A stretch of 64,000 bases of DNA from Rhabditophanes sp. KR3021. Lineage: Eukaryota > Nematoda > Chromadorea > Rhabditida > Alloionematidae. How positions within the stretch are numbered: the first letter of the stretch is position 1; each line of letters begins with the position of its first letter. A program made the translations under genes and the position numbers. A model generated the notes under the pieces. That model saw only the letters and a list, made by a program, of their open reading frames with translations. It did not search any database and was not told the DNA's origin. Positions 11,723 to 24,500 of the stretch are shown here, piece after piece. Where the stretch lies: the NCBI GenBank assembly GCA_963281155.1, contig CAUJLY010000002.1, forward strand, positions 4,526,001-4,590,000, written 5' to 3'.

Positions 11723-12360
11723 ATTTTAACGTAAATAAATATAAATTGTTGTCGCCACGTCAATTTAATAAAATCTATCATCAATACACGTTCTACCAAC
11801 TGTTCCATTCAAAAATATTTGTGACATAAAAAAGTGAAAGTTCAGCAAACAGCAGAATAGTTATTACTCATTAATTTTAATGTCAACCAATAAAGCATAT
11901 CATAATTGTCATTTCTCAAATTTCACAAAATATGTGTTTATCACACCAAAAGTTCAATAATTAAATAATCACATCATTTGAAAAAATACTTAGAGCAATC
12001 AAAATTCTTTAATTACTCATTTGAAAAGTGGACAATACAAGTTTAGCCTTTATTTCCTGCTTTAATTAAGTTGAAATTTCTCTAAAGACATCAAACTTTA
12101 ACTGTAATGAGCTTTAAGATCATTAAAAAATAAGGAAAGATAAGAAATAGTCATGTATAAAAGTTTCTTGATATATACACTTGTGCAACATATAAAATTA
12201 TTAATGTTTGTCCTTATCAATACCACACCTTAAAAGACGCTCCTTGAATCTTCCTACATTATCAATTAATAATATATTGAATTTTTGGTTGTTATAATCA
12301 ACTGCACAAATCAAATTTATTAAAGTCTTTCTTAATAAAATATATCATTTTTAATTTTAG
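11723..12360. other. Divergent intergenic region, SLY1 / EGF-VWA gene
   Basis: 638 bp, AT-rich, ending in TTTTAATTTTAG directly before the ATG at 12361. That is a good acceptor for trans-splicing or for a cis-spliced 5'UTR. No gene seen. Confidence 0.5.
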
Positions 12361-15300
12361 ATGAAGCAAACTCATTTCTTCATACTCCTTTTTTTGTTTT
12401 CTTGCAACAGTGTATTGTCACAGTTTTCAAGTTGTCAAAATGGTGGTTTTAATGGAGGAAATGGATGTTCTTGCCAAGGGCTATTTTATTCTAGTGATTG
12501 TTCAAAACTTCAATGTATAAATGGAGGATTTCAGCCAGCTAGTTCCGTCTATACTCCATGTACCTGTCCAAAAGGATATGTTGGCATTTCTTGTGAAGGA
12601 TCCAACTTTAATATAAAGCCCGCTCAGATATTTAGTGTTGCACCTTCAAAATCATTTAATTTACTTGTTCAAACTGCCAGTACTGCATATTATGGAAAAA
12701 AAGGATTCGATGGACTAAAGCTTTTGGTTTCTCAATATATTACTACAAATGGTAATTCCTTTGATTCCTTCAATTTAATTACTATGGATAGTTCAGTTAC
12801 CAATAAACCTAAACTTTTCACATCAGCTGCCGAATTTACCGCTGCATTCAATAGTATTGTTCATTCTACTCCTACATCATATTCTTGCTATTCAACTCCT
12901 CTTTATGCTCAGATATTATCAATGATTAATAGTAAAACATCCAAGCTTATTCAAAACTCAGCTATTTTAGTTTATACTCAGCATCCACCTAGTGATTACG
13001 ACAGTAATTTTGAAGCATTGGAAGAAATAACCTCCGCATTTAAAATTAAAATGAATATTGTGTTCCAAAATGATAAAACATTGTCTTATTGTGATAAGCA
13101 AACGCCACAAATTCGCGACGCCTTCAATTCTTTGGAAAAATTGTCGTTTGTATCAGGTGGTGTGTTCATTGAATTAGATCAAGAAAATCCAACAGATGTA
13201 AGTTGATGTTTGCTAAATTTAATATTTTAAATTAGGGAATTCAATTCGTTCTAAACACTCTCTACAACCCACAACTAGTTTCATATGCTTATCAAAGTGA
13301 CTGTACCAAGGACATCATACTTCCATATCAATCAGACAGATTTTTAAACGGACACTACTTAGTTGTTAAATCGGATGCATCTTTGGATGCTGCCAGTGCT
13401 AGTGTTTCCGTTTCATCTATCACTAGTTCACTTGCCTTAATGGATAAAAAGGGACTTTTAATTACTCTAGGCAAAGGATTGAGAACCACCAAGGCAGGCT
13501 CGACCATTACTTTGAAGGGATTAGCTGGTGCTTGTTCGGTACAATTTATTGCAACCTATGGAGTTATTCCATTCGAATACGGAATCGATGTTTACCAAAC
13601 ATATGTGGACCCAAAAACTTCCCAAGATTCGGCTTACATTTTTATGAGAGAAGGAGCCCAAAGTGGAATTAAATTCAGTTTAGAAGTTCAAAGCGAATTG
13701 TCTAGTATTATCGGCGATTATCAAATGATCCCAACTTCCGGATCCTATTACACAAATGGCGTTGCAATGAATAATCAAATTTCAATCACTAACCAAACTG
13801 CATACGGCCAAAGTATTTTCCAATATACTTTAGGTGACGAAACTTCAACATACAGTTGTGATAGCAAATATAAAAATTGGTTTACTGTAACGATGCAAGA
13901 TTCTGTTACTAATTATTTGTATCAGAGATATGTTCCCATTAAATGTATTTCAACTCCTCCCCCTGCAACTTCGGCTCCAACCAATCTTCCTACAACTTCC
14001 ACTTCGATTCCATCAACTGTTGCACCAACTTTAGCCTCCACATTGCTTTCAACAACTTCCACTTCGATTCCATCAACTGTTGCACCAACTTTAGCCTCCA
14101 CATTGCTTTCAACAACTTCATATGTCACTTCTACGGGTGCACCATTGGTTCCTGTTTCTAGACAGGCAACTCTTGGGGTTGTTTTAGCATGTGATGCCGA
14201 GCCCAAATTTTACGGCGTTATTGGAAACGGGCTTCATAGTATAAGCGATGATGCTACTACCTTCTACACTAATTACTCATTAACAGTTGTTTCTAGTACA
14301 GGTGTTATTAAGGAAATGTCTTATGCCGATTTTGATTCTTTCAAGGTAAGTGATAATCCAAAAGAGATATATGATAATAAATTATTTCAAGTATGACATG
14401 AGTACCATAGTAACGATCTGTAAAGGAGACAATGCTCAAACAAGCGCAGCTATATTCTTCCCCTCAGTCACAAAAATGATAAATAATCCTAATTATATTA
14501 ATAATTCACCCGTAATTCTGATTCCAAGTGCTGAAATGTTAACATTACCAACTGCAGCTACCGACTTCTTGAAGACTCTCGAAACTGCCGCTGTTGCCAA
14601 AAGAATAAATATTATCAGTTATATTAATATTGCTCCTCAAAAGGATAACTTTTACCAAGGGATTAATGATATTTGTTCAGAATTAGCTGAAGGTATGGAA
14701 ATATTTTATTAAAAAGATATTAAAACTATTCATCAGTAGTCATCGTAAGCTCAAACATCTTTTCGGTCAAGATATCACCGATTGCATGTGCATGACAGAA
14801 TTTAAAAGGTAGACGTCAGGCATAGAGCATTTTCCGTGGTCACAATTGGTGATAGGATGTTTGAATCTTTCCACTAAGATATATTCAAGATTCTCAGCTA
14901 ATCCTTTAGTAGATATTGGAAGCTTGAGATGAAGAGCTTCAGCCGGATGGCTCTTGATCTTGTCCGTCCTAGACCTTTTTCTGTCAGACAAGTCACCGTT
15001 CTTAAGAGCATGATTGTACTCTTTAAGGTGTTTATCAATCCTCCAACCTGATCAAACTTTGTCCAAAAAAGGAAAAACGTTGAAATTGGTTATGTGCTTT
15101 AGCTCATCCCTACACAATTCTTCGCATTTACGTAATTTGATGTGCCTACCTAATTCACGATTACTACTCAATACTAACGTTTACTCCTGTTTGAGTGAGT
15201 GGCCAACTAAAAATACAGAAACAACAATTAGTAAACGTAATAGCCATATAAATACACTACAAACGACAAAAAAATTAAAAGTACTAATATTCAAAAAATA

Positions 15301-18300
15301 TTCTTTCAGTTTCAAATGGACATGTATTTTATATTGACCATACAATTCAATCCGTCGACGGGTCTTACTACGCGGCTGGGTTAATTAGGTGAGTTGTAAC
15401 AAATAATCATTATTTATTCCTATGAACATTCTTTTAGTGACTATTTTACAAATACTTATCCCAAGAAGTTAATTTTGGCTAGAACATTTGCTCTTCGCCC
15501 TACTTTCGGAAACATTGAATTAGACAGTTTCAGTTTGGGTGGGCAACACGTACCACAAAATATTACAATTATTGCCTCCACGCAATTTAATTCCAACTCG
15601 AGCGGAGGATTTCCAATGAAAATATGGCTCATGGGCAAAGGAAATCCAAAACCAATTTATCGCAACATCATCCCTACAGACCCAAATATTAAAAACTACG
15701 TGGCTTACACATTTGAAAATGTACCAGGAAATGACGTGTACACTGTAAAAGTATTTGCCTTTGTCAATAATCCCAATGGAAGTCCAGCCAAAATAGCTTT
15801 TAGAGTTTACCAAGACCATGCTGCAAATTATGTTGATCACATTAATATTAATTATATGCAAATTGAAAACAATATGGCTACAACATCTTTGCTAACCTCG
15901 CCAGATTCAACAAATGGAATTGTAATTAATACACAAATATATACTGAATTAGGACAATCTGTGAATAACGTTATCTTGACTCTAAGCCAACCGGCTGGAA
16001 ATGACAAAACAAAGGATGTTAAGTTCACAAGTATCAATACTAACACTAAAATTTTTGTTTCCCAACAATTAGATGTAGCTAATATGTTTGACGCTTACTT
16101 ATATCCTATTGTTGATTTGTCTGCAACTAATACAGCACTCAATACTCAATATTCAAAATTACCTTATTACACTGCAAAAGTATCTGTAATCATGAAAAAT
16201 CCTGTATCTACACATGATTTTGTCTTCAACGTATTGGTTCAAGACCAAAAGAATTTTATCCAAACAATAGATTACCCAAAATTCAAACAAGGGAAGAGTG
16301 ACCAATTCAGGTGAGTTTTTATTAGATTGAAAATAAATACAAAATGTTGATATATAAATTATCAAATCAGGTTTTGGTTGCCTTAAGAGAATACGTTCTT
16401 CACTGTTTAAAATGTCTTGCAAGATTAACTTACCGACTCCATCTTTTCTTTTTGGAAACATTTGAGACAATGTTAAAAGACGGCTCGTCAGAATCAGTAT
16501 TAGGGACTACATCTCTAGTGCAGTCAATTATAATGTCCTCGATGTTTTTGTTCATTTTCTTTGATGCATAGGTCTTTTTTAGGACAACCATTTCTTCGCG
16601 AACACGGAAGACATTATTCATTGCCTCCCCCTTTGAATCAAATCCCACCTAACAGCACTGTTGTAACAAGACATATGGCTACTTATTCCTTTCGTAATTT
16701 CAGTATTTTCCCAATTTACAAGACGTGTTTCTTGGCAAGTTCTCATCCTTCAACTCAAATTCTGCAATGTTTCGATTAAACATATACACACCACATTCTT
16801 CAGACTTTTCTTTCTCATTCATGGAATCTAGTTCATTTCTAATGTCAACAGCAGATCTTAAGCTGTGTTCTTTAGCTTTCCTAAATAGAGGTATAGTCGG
16901 TAGTTTTCTTGTGTTTGTCCATAAAACAATATACAAGAAAGCTTCCCTTTCAAGCTGATAATTCATTCCACTTATTGTTCATCTTGAATCCCTTTCGAAG
17001 TCTTTTTTCAATCAATTTGGCAAATTCTTTTGGTCTTTCACCACTTTATTTGCCATAAACCAATACATCCATTTTTTGGCACCAGATAATTGTCATGAGA
17101 TTCAGTACAGATTCATAAAGAATATAAAGCTATAAATATGGATAATATAAAAATGTACTAAATATATGTACTACTTAAATATGATAAATTAACATTTATT
17201 GATATAGATATTGTGAAAATTCAGTACCATTGACGTTTAACTATTCAACTAAAGAATATGTGTGTGATTGTTCCGGAAATGAATTAATCACAGGAGAATT
17301 CTGCGAGCATGCATCTTGCCCAGTCAAAGTAGATCCTTATGCTGGATTTAATGATCTTACAAACAGAATGCTTACAATTGTCTTTGCTGGAGGAGATTTA
17401 ACGAAAATTGCGCACCAAACTAAAGATGCTTTTGTAACAAATAGCATTTATCATAGTGAGATTTGGCAATTTAGAGTGTACAATTATATTTCCTCAACAA
17501 ACATCCAATCATTGTATATTGGTTCAAATTATGATGATTTCTTGATGTCTTTTGAAAAATACACATTTGATAGTACTCTTACACAGGATCATTTGTGCAT
17601 TCAAGATCTCAAGAATGCTTTGTACACCTATTATCCAGCCAGTGTAAAAGGAATTATTTGGGCTGTTACTGATTTACCCTTTGCTCCACAACCATCCATT
17701 TCAACAACTGCTATTACACCTCCAAAATATATATTTGATTGGCTTTTTGAAAACGACGTGCCAGTACCAAGTACCACAGTTGCACCTCTTTCATTTGTAT
17801 GTCAAGATGACTTGACAAATGGATACAATCAAGATTTCTTCTTGAATTACGTTTATTCACAAAATGACGCTGCTGGTGAAAGTAGTATTTACTTAAATGG
17901 CGGGCTAGCTATTTCATATACTGATAATACATTCCCCAATTATGAAGAGATTATTACAAACGTAAGCATACTATTTTAATTCAATTTTAGATAGACATTT
18001 TTAGATATTGACTCGCTTATTGCAAGGAAAAATTGCTTATGGAGGTTACAATGATTTGGTTGCCAAAGGAACACCAAAAGTATATACGCCCGATAAAGCA
18101 TCAACATTCGTATTTAAACCAGCAACAGAGAAGTTGAGCCCAGGAGATGTTGTATTTGAAAGCACTCTAAATTCAGGAGCTCAAGGAACTCCATTACAGT
18201 TTAATTTTAGTTCAGATTCAATTTTGATATCATATATTACTCCTGTTAGTGGAGATTCATTTACTATCAATGCTAAAGTTGATATTCTTGTAACAGGTTA

Positions 18301-18963
18301 ATTTGACTACCATTTTCATTAAAAATATTATTTAGTGTATATTCAAAGTGATATTGGAATCAGTGTTGCCTTCTTAAATGATAACTCAGCAGATATACCA
18401 AGCAATGTTCCATTGTCAATAAATAATCATTACGGAATTTGGTTTGATGAAGAAGTAAGAGATATTGTTGTAAATGAACCTACCGATAGTTTGAATACTT
18501 ATCAAGACACAAGAGATTGCAAAGTTTATAAACATGGTTTTGTGCAACAAACTGCTAACTCCCGCAATTCAGCTAATCCATTGAGTGTAAGTTATTTGTT
18601 AGACAGACAATTATTGCGATTTCTTTATTTTAGTTCACATTTACTGCTATTTTGGAGTCTGAAGAAGTAAACGTCACAAGAGTATACCCCAATAATCCAA
18701 ACAAAAATGATGTGAATAAATTGAGCAATTCAGGGTTAACGACTTCATTGACGTGTAGAAATGGAAAATATGTAAATATAACTGATAGCAAGCAGAATGT
18801 AATTTCGTCAAGTTGCGTTTGTGATGTCAATTATAGAGGAACAGATTGTTCAACACCAATCTGCAAGAATGGTGGCATATTGAATGCAATGCAAAATCAA
18901 TGTTACTGTAAAGATACCTCATATTTCGGTCTATTTTGTGAAACTCCTATTGTAATGCATTAA
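12361..18963 (+). CDS. Large secreted EGF/VWA-like multidomain protein
   Basis: Nine exons (12361-13197, 13236-14345, 14392-14692, 15310-15388, 15438-16310, 17208-17961, 18005-18296, 18336-18586, 18634-18963) give a 1,608-residue protein with frame kept at all eight junctions. A signal peptide (MKQTHFFILLFLFSC) is followed by EGF-like Cys clusters (CPKGYVGISCEG) and a VWA-like domain at about residues 90-280. A Ser/Thr/Pro mucin-like linker follows at about 560-610. A second EGF-like motif (YVCDCSGNELITGEFCEH) comes later, then another VWA-like stretch and a C-terminal EGF pair (CKDTSYFGLFCE). No transmembrane segment is seen. The architecture recalls the nematode IRG-7-like secreted VWA/EGF family, which is linked to gut and immune functions; that link is inference. 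Introns 3 (617 bp) and 5 (897 bp) carry antisense relics of one repeat family. Confidence 0.82.
13992..14119 (+). repeat. 60-bp tandem repeat in a mucin-like linker
   Basis: A perfect 60-bp period (2.1 copies) inside exon 2 of the EGF/VWA gene. Each copy encodes 20 Ser/Thr/Pro/Ala-rich residues (TSTSIPSTVAPTLAS core). The absence of any mismatch suggests very recent duplication or gene conversion. Confidence 0.95.
14705..15210 (-). pseudogene. Antisense intronic relic B of the dispersed ORF family
   Basis: Lies in intron 3 of the plus-strand EGF/VWA gene. The minus strand has protein-like frames (ELGRHIKLRKCEELCRDEL, then SGWRIDKHLKEYNHALKNG) interrupted by stops, then an open stretch at 14991-14767. 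That stretch ends in AENLEYILVERF and NCDHGKCSMPDV, after which the frame shifts (AIGDILTEKMFE). The ENLEYILV and D-H-G-K-C blocks align with relics C, D and E in the same order. At least three inactivating changes are visible, so this copy cannot make the full protein. Function unknown. Confidence 0.55.
16345..17090 (-). pseudogene. Antisense intronic relic C of the dispersed ORF family
   Basis: Lies in intron 5 of the plus-strand EGF/VWA gene. The minus strand reads through several frames: GERPKEFAKLIEKRL near 17000, LEREAFLYIVLWTNTRKLP at 16966-16700, and VVLKKTYASKKMNKNIEDII at 16648-16430. After a frameshift it continues as SQMFPKRKDGVGKLILQDIL to about 16345. This is the longest view of the family's C-terminal half. 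The order VLK-TY, N-I-E-D-I, S-D-E-P-S-F, MFP, LILQ matches relics D and E. Clearly frameshifted. The family is unrecognised. Confidence 0.6.
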
Positions 18964-19301
18964 ATTTATACATGTTTTTTCTAAATACGAAATAAATACT
19001 TATTAAAAGACTTTAACATAAATAGTTAACTCATTAAATAAATAGGTTGTTTACCTATTAAATAAAGCCGATCATAAATAATTTACTTATGAAATAAATT
19101 TGATAATAAATCAATCATTTGCTTAGTATAGTTTGACGAATATTGAAAATTAGACTTGTTTAAGTACACTACATGATTTGGATAAAAATGAAATAGTATC
19201 ATTTTAACTGTTTCTCCAGATGTATGTGTATAATTTGTGGCAATAAACAAAAAAATATTTAATATGAATTGTTTATTAAAATAAATAAAAACAATTATAT
19301 C
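18964..19301. other. Convergent intergenic region
   Basis: 338 bp between the EGF/VWA stop (+) and the FABP stop (-). Only AT-rich sequence with repeated AATAAA/TTAAATAAA strings, as expected for two 3'UTRs. Confidence 0.5.
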
Positions 19302-19782
19302 TTATACTCTAGCATAATATCTATGTGCTACAACTTTAGCAGCTTCGATCTTGGCGACAAGATGTCCGTTCCCATCAACGTATCTTTCGATTATTGATGG
19401 AACACCACTATTTTTGTCTCCGGCAATAGCTTCTTGAGTTTCAATTAAGTGTCCGTCTTCAGTTAAAGTCATAGTAATGCTAAAAAGTAATTATTACAGC
19501 AACAGATCAAATTTAAACATACTCGTAAACTCTATCATCAATGGTTTCAGATCTTTGCTTGTCCCCGATGGTAAAGTTCCAATCCTTGGATTTAAAGGTT
19601 GATATAACAGCCGACTTCCAGTTACTTCCATCAGATTCAAGGATAAGTGTTGGAGTTATAGATAAAGCCAACTTTCTCTTGACAATTCCGACATCGATTG
19701 CCTTAAGATATTCCTCGAAGTTTTCTTGATTGATCAATTTCCATGTTCCGAGGAGTTCTTTTTGCTTGTCGTTCAAAGTCAT
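19302..19782 (-). CDS. Fatty-acid-binding protein (lipocalin-type, cytosolic FABP)
   Basis: Exons 19782-19523 and 19479-19302 give 145 residues. FABPs are intracellular beta-barrel carriers of fatty acids and retinoids. The N-terminus LLGTWKLINQENFEEYLKA is the classic first strand plus helix-loop-helix (GxWxL). The C-terminal part has repeated beta-strand patterns ending ERYVDGNGHLVAKIEAAKVV. The usual Arg-x-Tyr carboxylate clamp near the end may be represented by RYYARV, which is slightly unusual. There is no signal peptide, unlike the secreted nematode LBPs. The 43 bp intron is typical of this genome. Confidence 0.85.
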
Positions 19783-21563
19783 ATTTCCTAAAAAAGAATT
19801 TAGATTAGTCTAAAGATATGGGTGGTGGTTAAGAGAATAATAAATGTAAAGGAAACCACGCGTTCACAAAACCACATAGGATATCCTATCGCATGAGTCA
19901 AACAAAAGTGAAAAAGATGTTATTTACTCTAGTGTCGCATCTGGTAACAGTATGACGAGGTAGGTAAAATATATCTTTATTAAACGAAAGAGTGCATGAA
20001 ACAGAGATAAGTAAACGTGTCACCTCAAAGTTAAATATGGTTACAAAGCTTATATGAATGATTCTAACCTAATACTTGTAGATATCTCAACTTCGTAGGT
20101 TGGAGATGCAAGGGTAACAGCAAAATTTTAAGGTGATGCCTAAAATTATTATGGATATAAAAAGGGAAATAGAATCTTGGGTTAGAATGGTAAATGTTAA
20201 TTAAGATGGTTTAGCTGAAATGTTTTGGGAAGGTTATAAGGCATGCGTTTTCCAACTTTTTTGGCAAAATTGTTTTAAGAGACCATGGCGTCATGTATAA
20301 AGGCAGACTTCATTAAAATAAAGAATTAATTAGGAATTTTTCGTTACATCAAAATGCACAAAGTATAATGTTCCTTGGAGACTAAATTTGCTCCATTTAA
20401 GTACCGAATGTAGTACTGATACCGAGGATTAATAAAATAATTAATTGACATTGTATTCTTGATATCAATTTTGTCCTGGAAAAAGAGTTCTGATTAATGG
20501 CAATGATTGTATAAGCAAGTGTATACATTTGATAAGGGAAAATATAATTTTTTACAAACAACAGAAACTTTGTAGGCAATCTTTGATTTTTTGGTTCAGC
20601 AGTAATTGGAGTATTTTGTGATAAAAAAAGTGGAAAGTGCATTTTTTTAAACTTACGATAGGTATCATAAAATGTCTCTAAATCGACTCATTAAAATTGC
20701 ATGCTTTAATAATCCTCCTTTAAAAGAGATCATATTTAGTATATGTATGAAAGCAATAAAGTAAGTATTTATTTCATAGTAGTACATAATTAAATCCTCA
20801 AATCAGAACAAAACTTCCTGTTATCAAGTACATTGACGAAAAATTAAAAATGTTTAGTAACAATAAAAAGTCAGCTTTAAGTGTAGTAGTTTCATGTGGT
20901 TGAGGGTAATTTATTCGAAATGGGTATCATCGTTTATTCAATCAGAGACCTAATAATACACGCAATTGTTATGAAGAGTAACTTTTTGTTCATTGTTTGA
21001 TGAGTGAAAGACACTTTGTAAAATTCCCAAAGAGGCTTCAAAAACATTGGACCTTTTGTAGTATTTTTTACCATCATTGAAACTTTTGTTAAAATAATAT
21101 TTGCATCGTAATTACTCCTCAATATTGTGATGTTAATTTAATCTATTTTATTGTTATCTTCACCTCAACAAGATAATTGAGTTACTTTTGTGATGTTATA
21201 AAATTTTATTTAATTTGGTGCATAAAATGCCTACAAGAAGCTATTTTTATAATTTGATTTGATTTTATATTCTTGTCGCTTTTAATAAAAATAAAGATTT
21301 AAAGTTTTGAGAAGATATCCATCAAAATTTAAGATTTCAATTTTTGTATATTATCAAATTTTAAAATCAAAATAATTTGATTCCTTTTAGCTATATATTT
21401 TGGCAATTTTAGTGAGACCAATAATATTTTTCGTAAACTTACCATCCCACAACTGCAAACTGAACTATTATACTTTCTATTATTGTTGAGAAATAGTCTG
21501 TGCCACAAAAGCCAAAACAAAGCAAACACGTTCCACTGCAAATTCAGTTTAATCAAAATAATC
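19783..21563. other. Divergent intergenic region, FABP / peptide transporter
   Basis: 1.78 kb, AT-rich. On the minus strand at 20642-20340 there is a possible two-exon ORF starting MHFPLFLSQNTP. Its acceptor TTTTTCCAG precedes a second part (NTMSINYFINPRYQYYIRYL). I cannot assign it and rate it weak. Another minus-strand piece near 21000-20937 encodes a signal-like NKKLLFITIACII. No other gene seen. Confidence 0.35.
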
Positions 21564-24500
21564 ATGGACAATGACAATATTAAAGCGACTGGTAAGTGAT
21601 TTTTATTAATACAGTTTCAAACATTATTCCCATAAAACAATTACATTTGTTTTCATATCATACGCATAAGTGATTTGATAGTGATAAGCAACAATACGTA
21701 TTTCGGACATATTGAAATGTCACTTTTTAAAGATGACGATTAGAATCAATGAAGACTTGTTCGAAAGTGTACAAAAAATAAGTCAATCTTTTTATGTGTG
21801 TGTTTTTGCATTTATTAGGAAAATGATGAAAAGATTGGATCTTCTTCCTTAAACAATTAAAATTTATTTGCATAGTATATTTGACGACTAACAAAGGTAT
21901 AATCAAATCCTTCTTCGAAGACACCATCATCTGTTAAATCCTAAAAAACCTGCCGATGTTTGTAATATGTCAATTCATCCACCACCCTATCTCAAACAGC
22001 AACGATAAGATTTTAATCAACGTGTTAAAATTAACATGTTGAAACTTGTCGTGAAATTTAAAGCTGCAGCTGTTTATGATAATAGTATAATATAATAAGT
22101 GAATGGTGTTCAATAGTTATTAATTATAATGTCATCGTCTTTGTTGAAGAGACCTTTTTCAGCACAGTAACATGGTGGTGATCATCGCTTCCATCAAAAT
22201 AAGTTTAAATGTAATTATTTTGATGTCAAAACAGGCGGCTGCGCACTTTTACTTTTGTTTGAATTGCTTCCATTAATAATACGATTTGATAGAAAATAAC
22301 ATTAATATCATTCATTAAATGTATTATTTCTAAAATACAAAAGTGTATGATGATACACTTGCTTCATTACCTTAAAAGTCGATATAGTGTAGGTTAACCT
22401 TAATCTATCCACAATAAATTGTGCCTTGACCATAGTCCGAAAAGTAATTATGTTCACCGAAAATTTGTTGTAGTAAATATGATTTTATATAATGTAATAA
22501 AATAAAATTTAATTCATTTTAATTGACATGCGATTATTTGGCAATTATTAGTGAAAAATTTAATTGTTCCGTTTTATAAAAAATGAAAAATCACTTTAAT
22601 GTTGCATGTCTATACTTATTCAACTTATTCTACTACTTCTTTGGATCCTTTCTCGATCTAGTGCTAAGTTTCTGCCTTCGTTTGCTTAGTACTTTCCATT
22701 ATAATATCTTTAAACTTTTAAGATCAAATCACATTAGTGGTATGTCACTTTCTGTCTATTAAATGTAAACAAATAACACATTTTTCTAGAGCTATTTCAC
22801 ACAATATTTTATATAATTTTACATAACACATCTTTTTTGATTGCTTGAATTTTTATTAAAAACCTTAATGCATTTATTAGTATTTTTGATTTGTAGACAG
22901 TCTATTAAGTGAAACTTATATCTTTGTTTTGCAACTTGTTCTAACTTTGCAATATTTTCGTAGGTTCAGGATGTTTTGATATTATTAATATTATGTAGTT
23001 TTATGCCGCCTTTATGATTCAAATTCAATTTAGCTTAAAAGATTTTTTGTCGGATAGTTAAGAGATATCATTCATTTGATTTAAATTGTGACAGTTTTGT
23101 TTAATAAAAACAAATCAAATACATAAGAACAACAAATGTGTGTTTTCAAGCCAGGGGTTGGCTCTGGGTTCGCCTATATATAATAAGTTTAAAAGTTTAA
23201 TTTTTCAAAGAGTTTTAGCATACATTAATCATTTATAGTGGTGGTTCAATGCTTTTCACCACTTAAACGAATTTATGTTTCCGATCAGCTTTCCCATCTC
23301 TTTTTCAAATTGTTTAAAGGAAAAGTTTTATCAGATAGTTTTACCACATACATTTCGCATTGTACTAAATAGATGCTTGTGACCATTAGTAAAAAATTGA
23401 TGCTTATCATTTGATTTTATTAAATGTGTTTGACAACTACTTCCTTACACAGGAATACAAAAGGATGGGATTGTCCGTTCGCTTGATTTAGTTTAATTAT
23501 AGCAAGGTTAACTTTCATTTGTGTTTACAATTAGGACAATTACTTTTTTCTGTTTTTCATCATTGAAGTGCTTAAAAATGATCACGAAATCTATTTAAAT
23601 TGTAAATTTCGTTAATTTGAGTAAAGTGTTAGTCCCATTTTTGAGTACCTTCCTACTAGCACATTAATACATATGTATAATTGAAATCTAGTTGGAATAC
23701 TATATTTGCTTTTACTTGTTTCACGATCAAGTATTTATATTTGTTTGTCTTACTAATTTTCATAATAAATATGACGTAACAATATTTTAGGATCCAAACA
23801 GAAACGTTCTGGACCATCAGCATTTCTCTGTCCTGAGCAACAAACACCACTGTTGCGTCGATTGTCTGCCTCTATTGAACCTTCCGCATCAGTTTTTGTG
23901 CCCGAATTAAACACATCAAATAGAAACTCTCGTACTTGTTCGATCAATTCTGAAGCAATGGCTAGCAAAAGTTTAGTCAATGGAGTTAAGGATTATCCTG
24001 TCTCAGTATTCTTCATTCTCGGAAATGAATTTTGTGAACGTTTCTCTTTCTATGGAATGAAAGCTATTTTGATGATTTACTTCCTAACAGAATATAATTT
24101 CAGTCAAAGGTAAGTAAGCAATACGAAACTGTAAATAGAAACATCTAATTGAAAACTGATTTAAAAATTTTTTATTTTTCAAAGAGAATTGTTATTAAAA
24201 CTATTATTGAATAGATATGGTTGGAACAATTAAACTTTAAAAAATAGATTAACATAAAACTAATCCTTTTATTTTTAGTACCGCTACCTTGCTTTATCAT
24301 GCATTTGTTTGTTTGGCTTATTTCTCACCCTTATTCGGATCAATTGCTGCTGACAATTATTTCGGAAGATTCAGAGTTATTCTCTGGGTTTCGTTGATTT
24401 ATGTGATTGGACACATTTTGATGTCTGTTGGAGCTATTCCGTACTTGGATTTGGGGCTAAGATCAATCCTAGACTTTTCTGGACTATTTATTATTGCTGT

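Noticed and set aside
13922..14206. 94-codon minus-strand ORF
   Set aside because: Antisense reading of the 60-bp tandem mucin repeat; its own repeats are a by-product.
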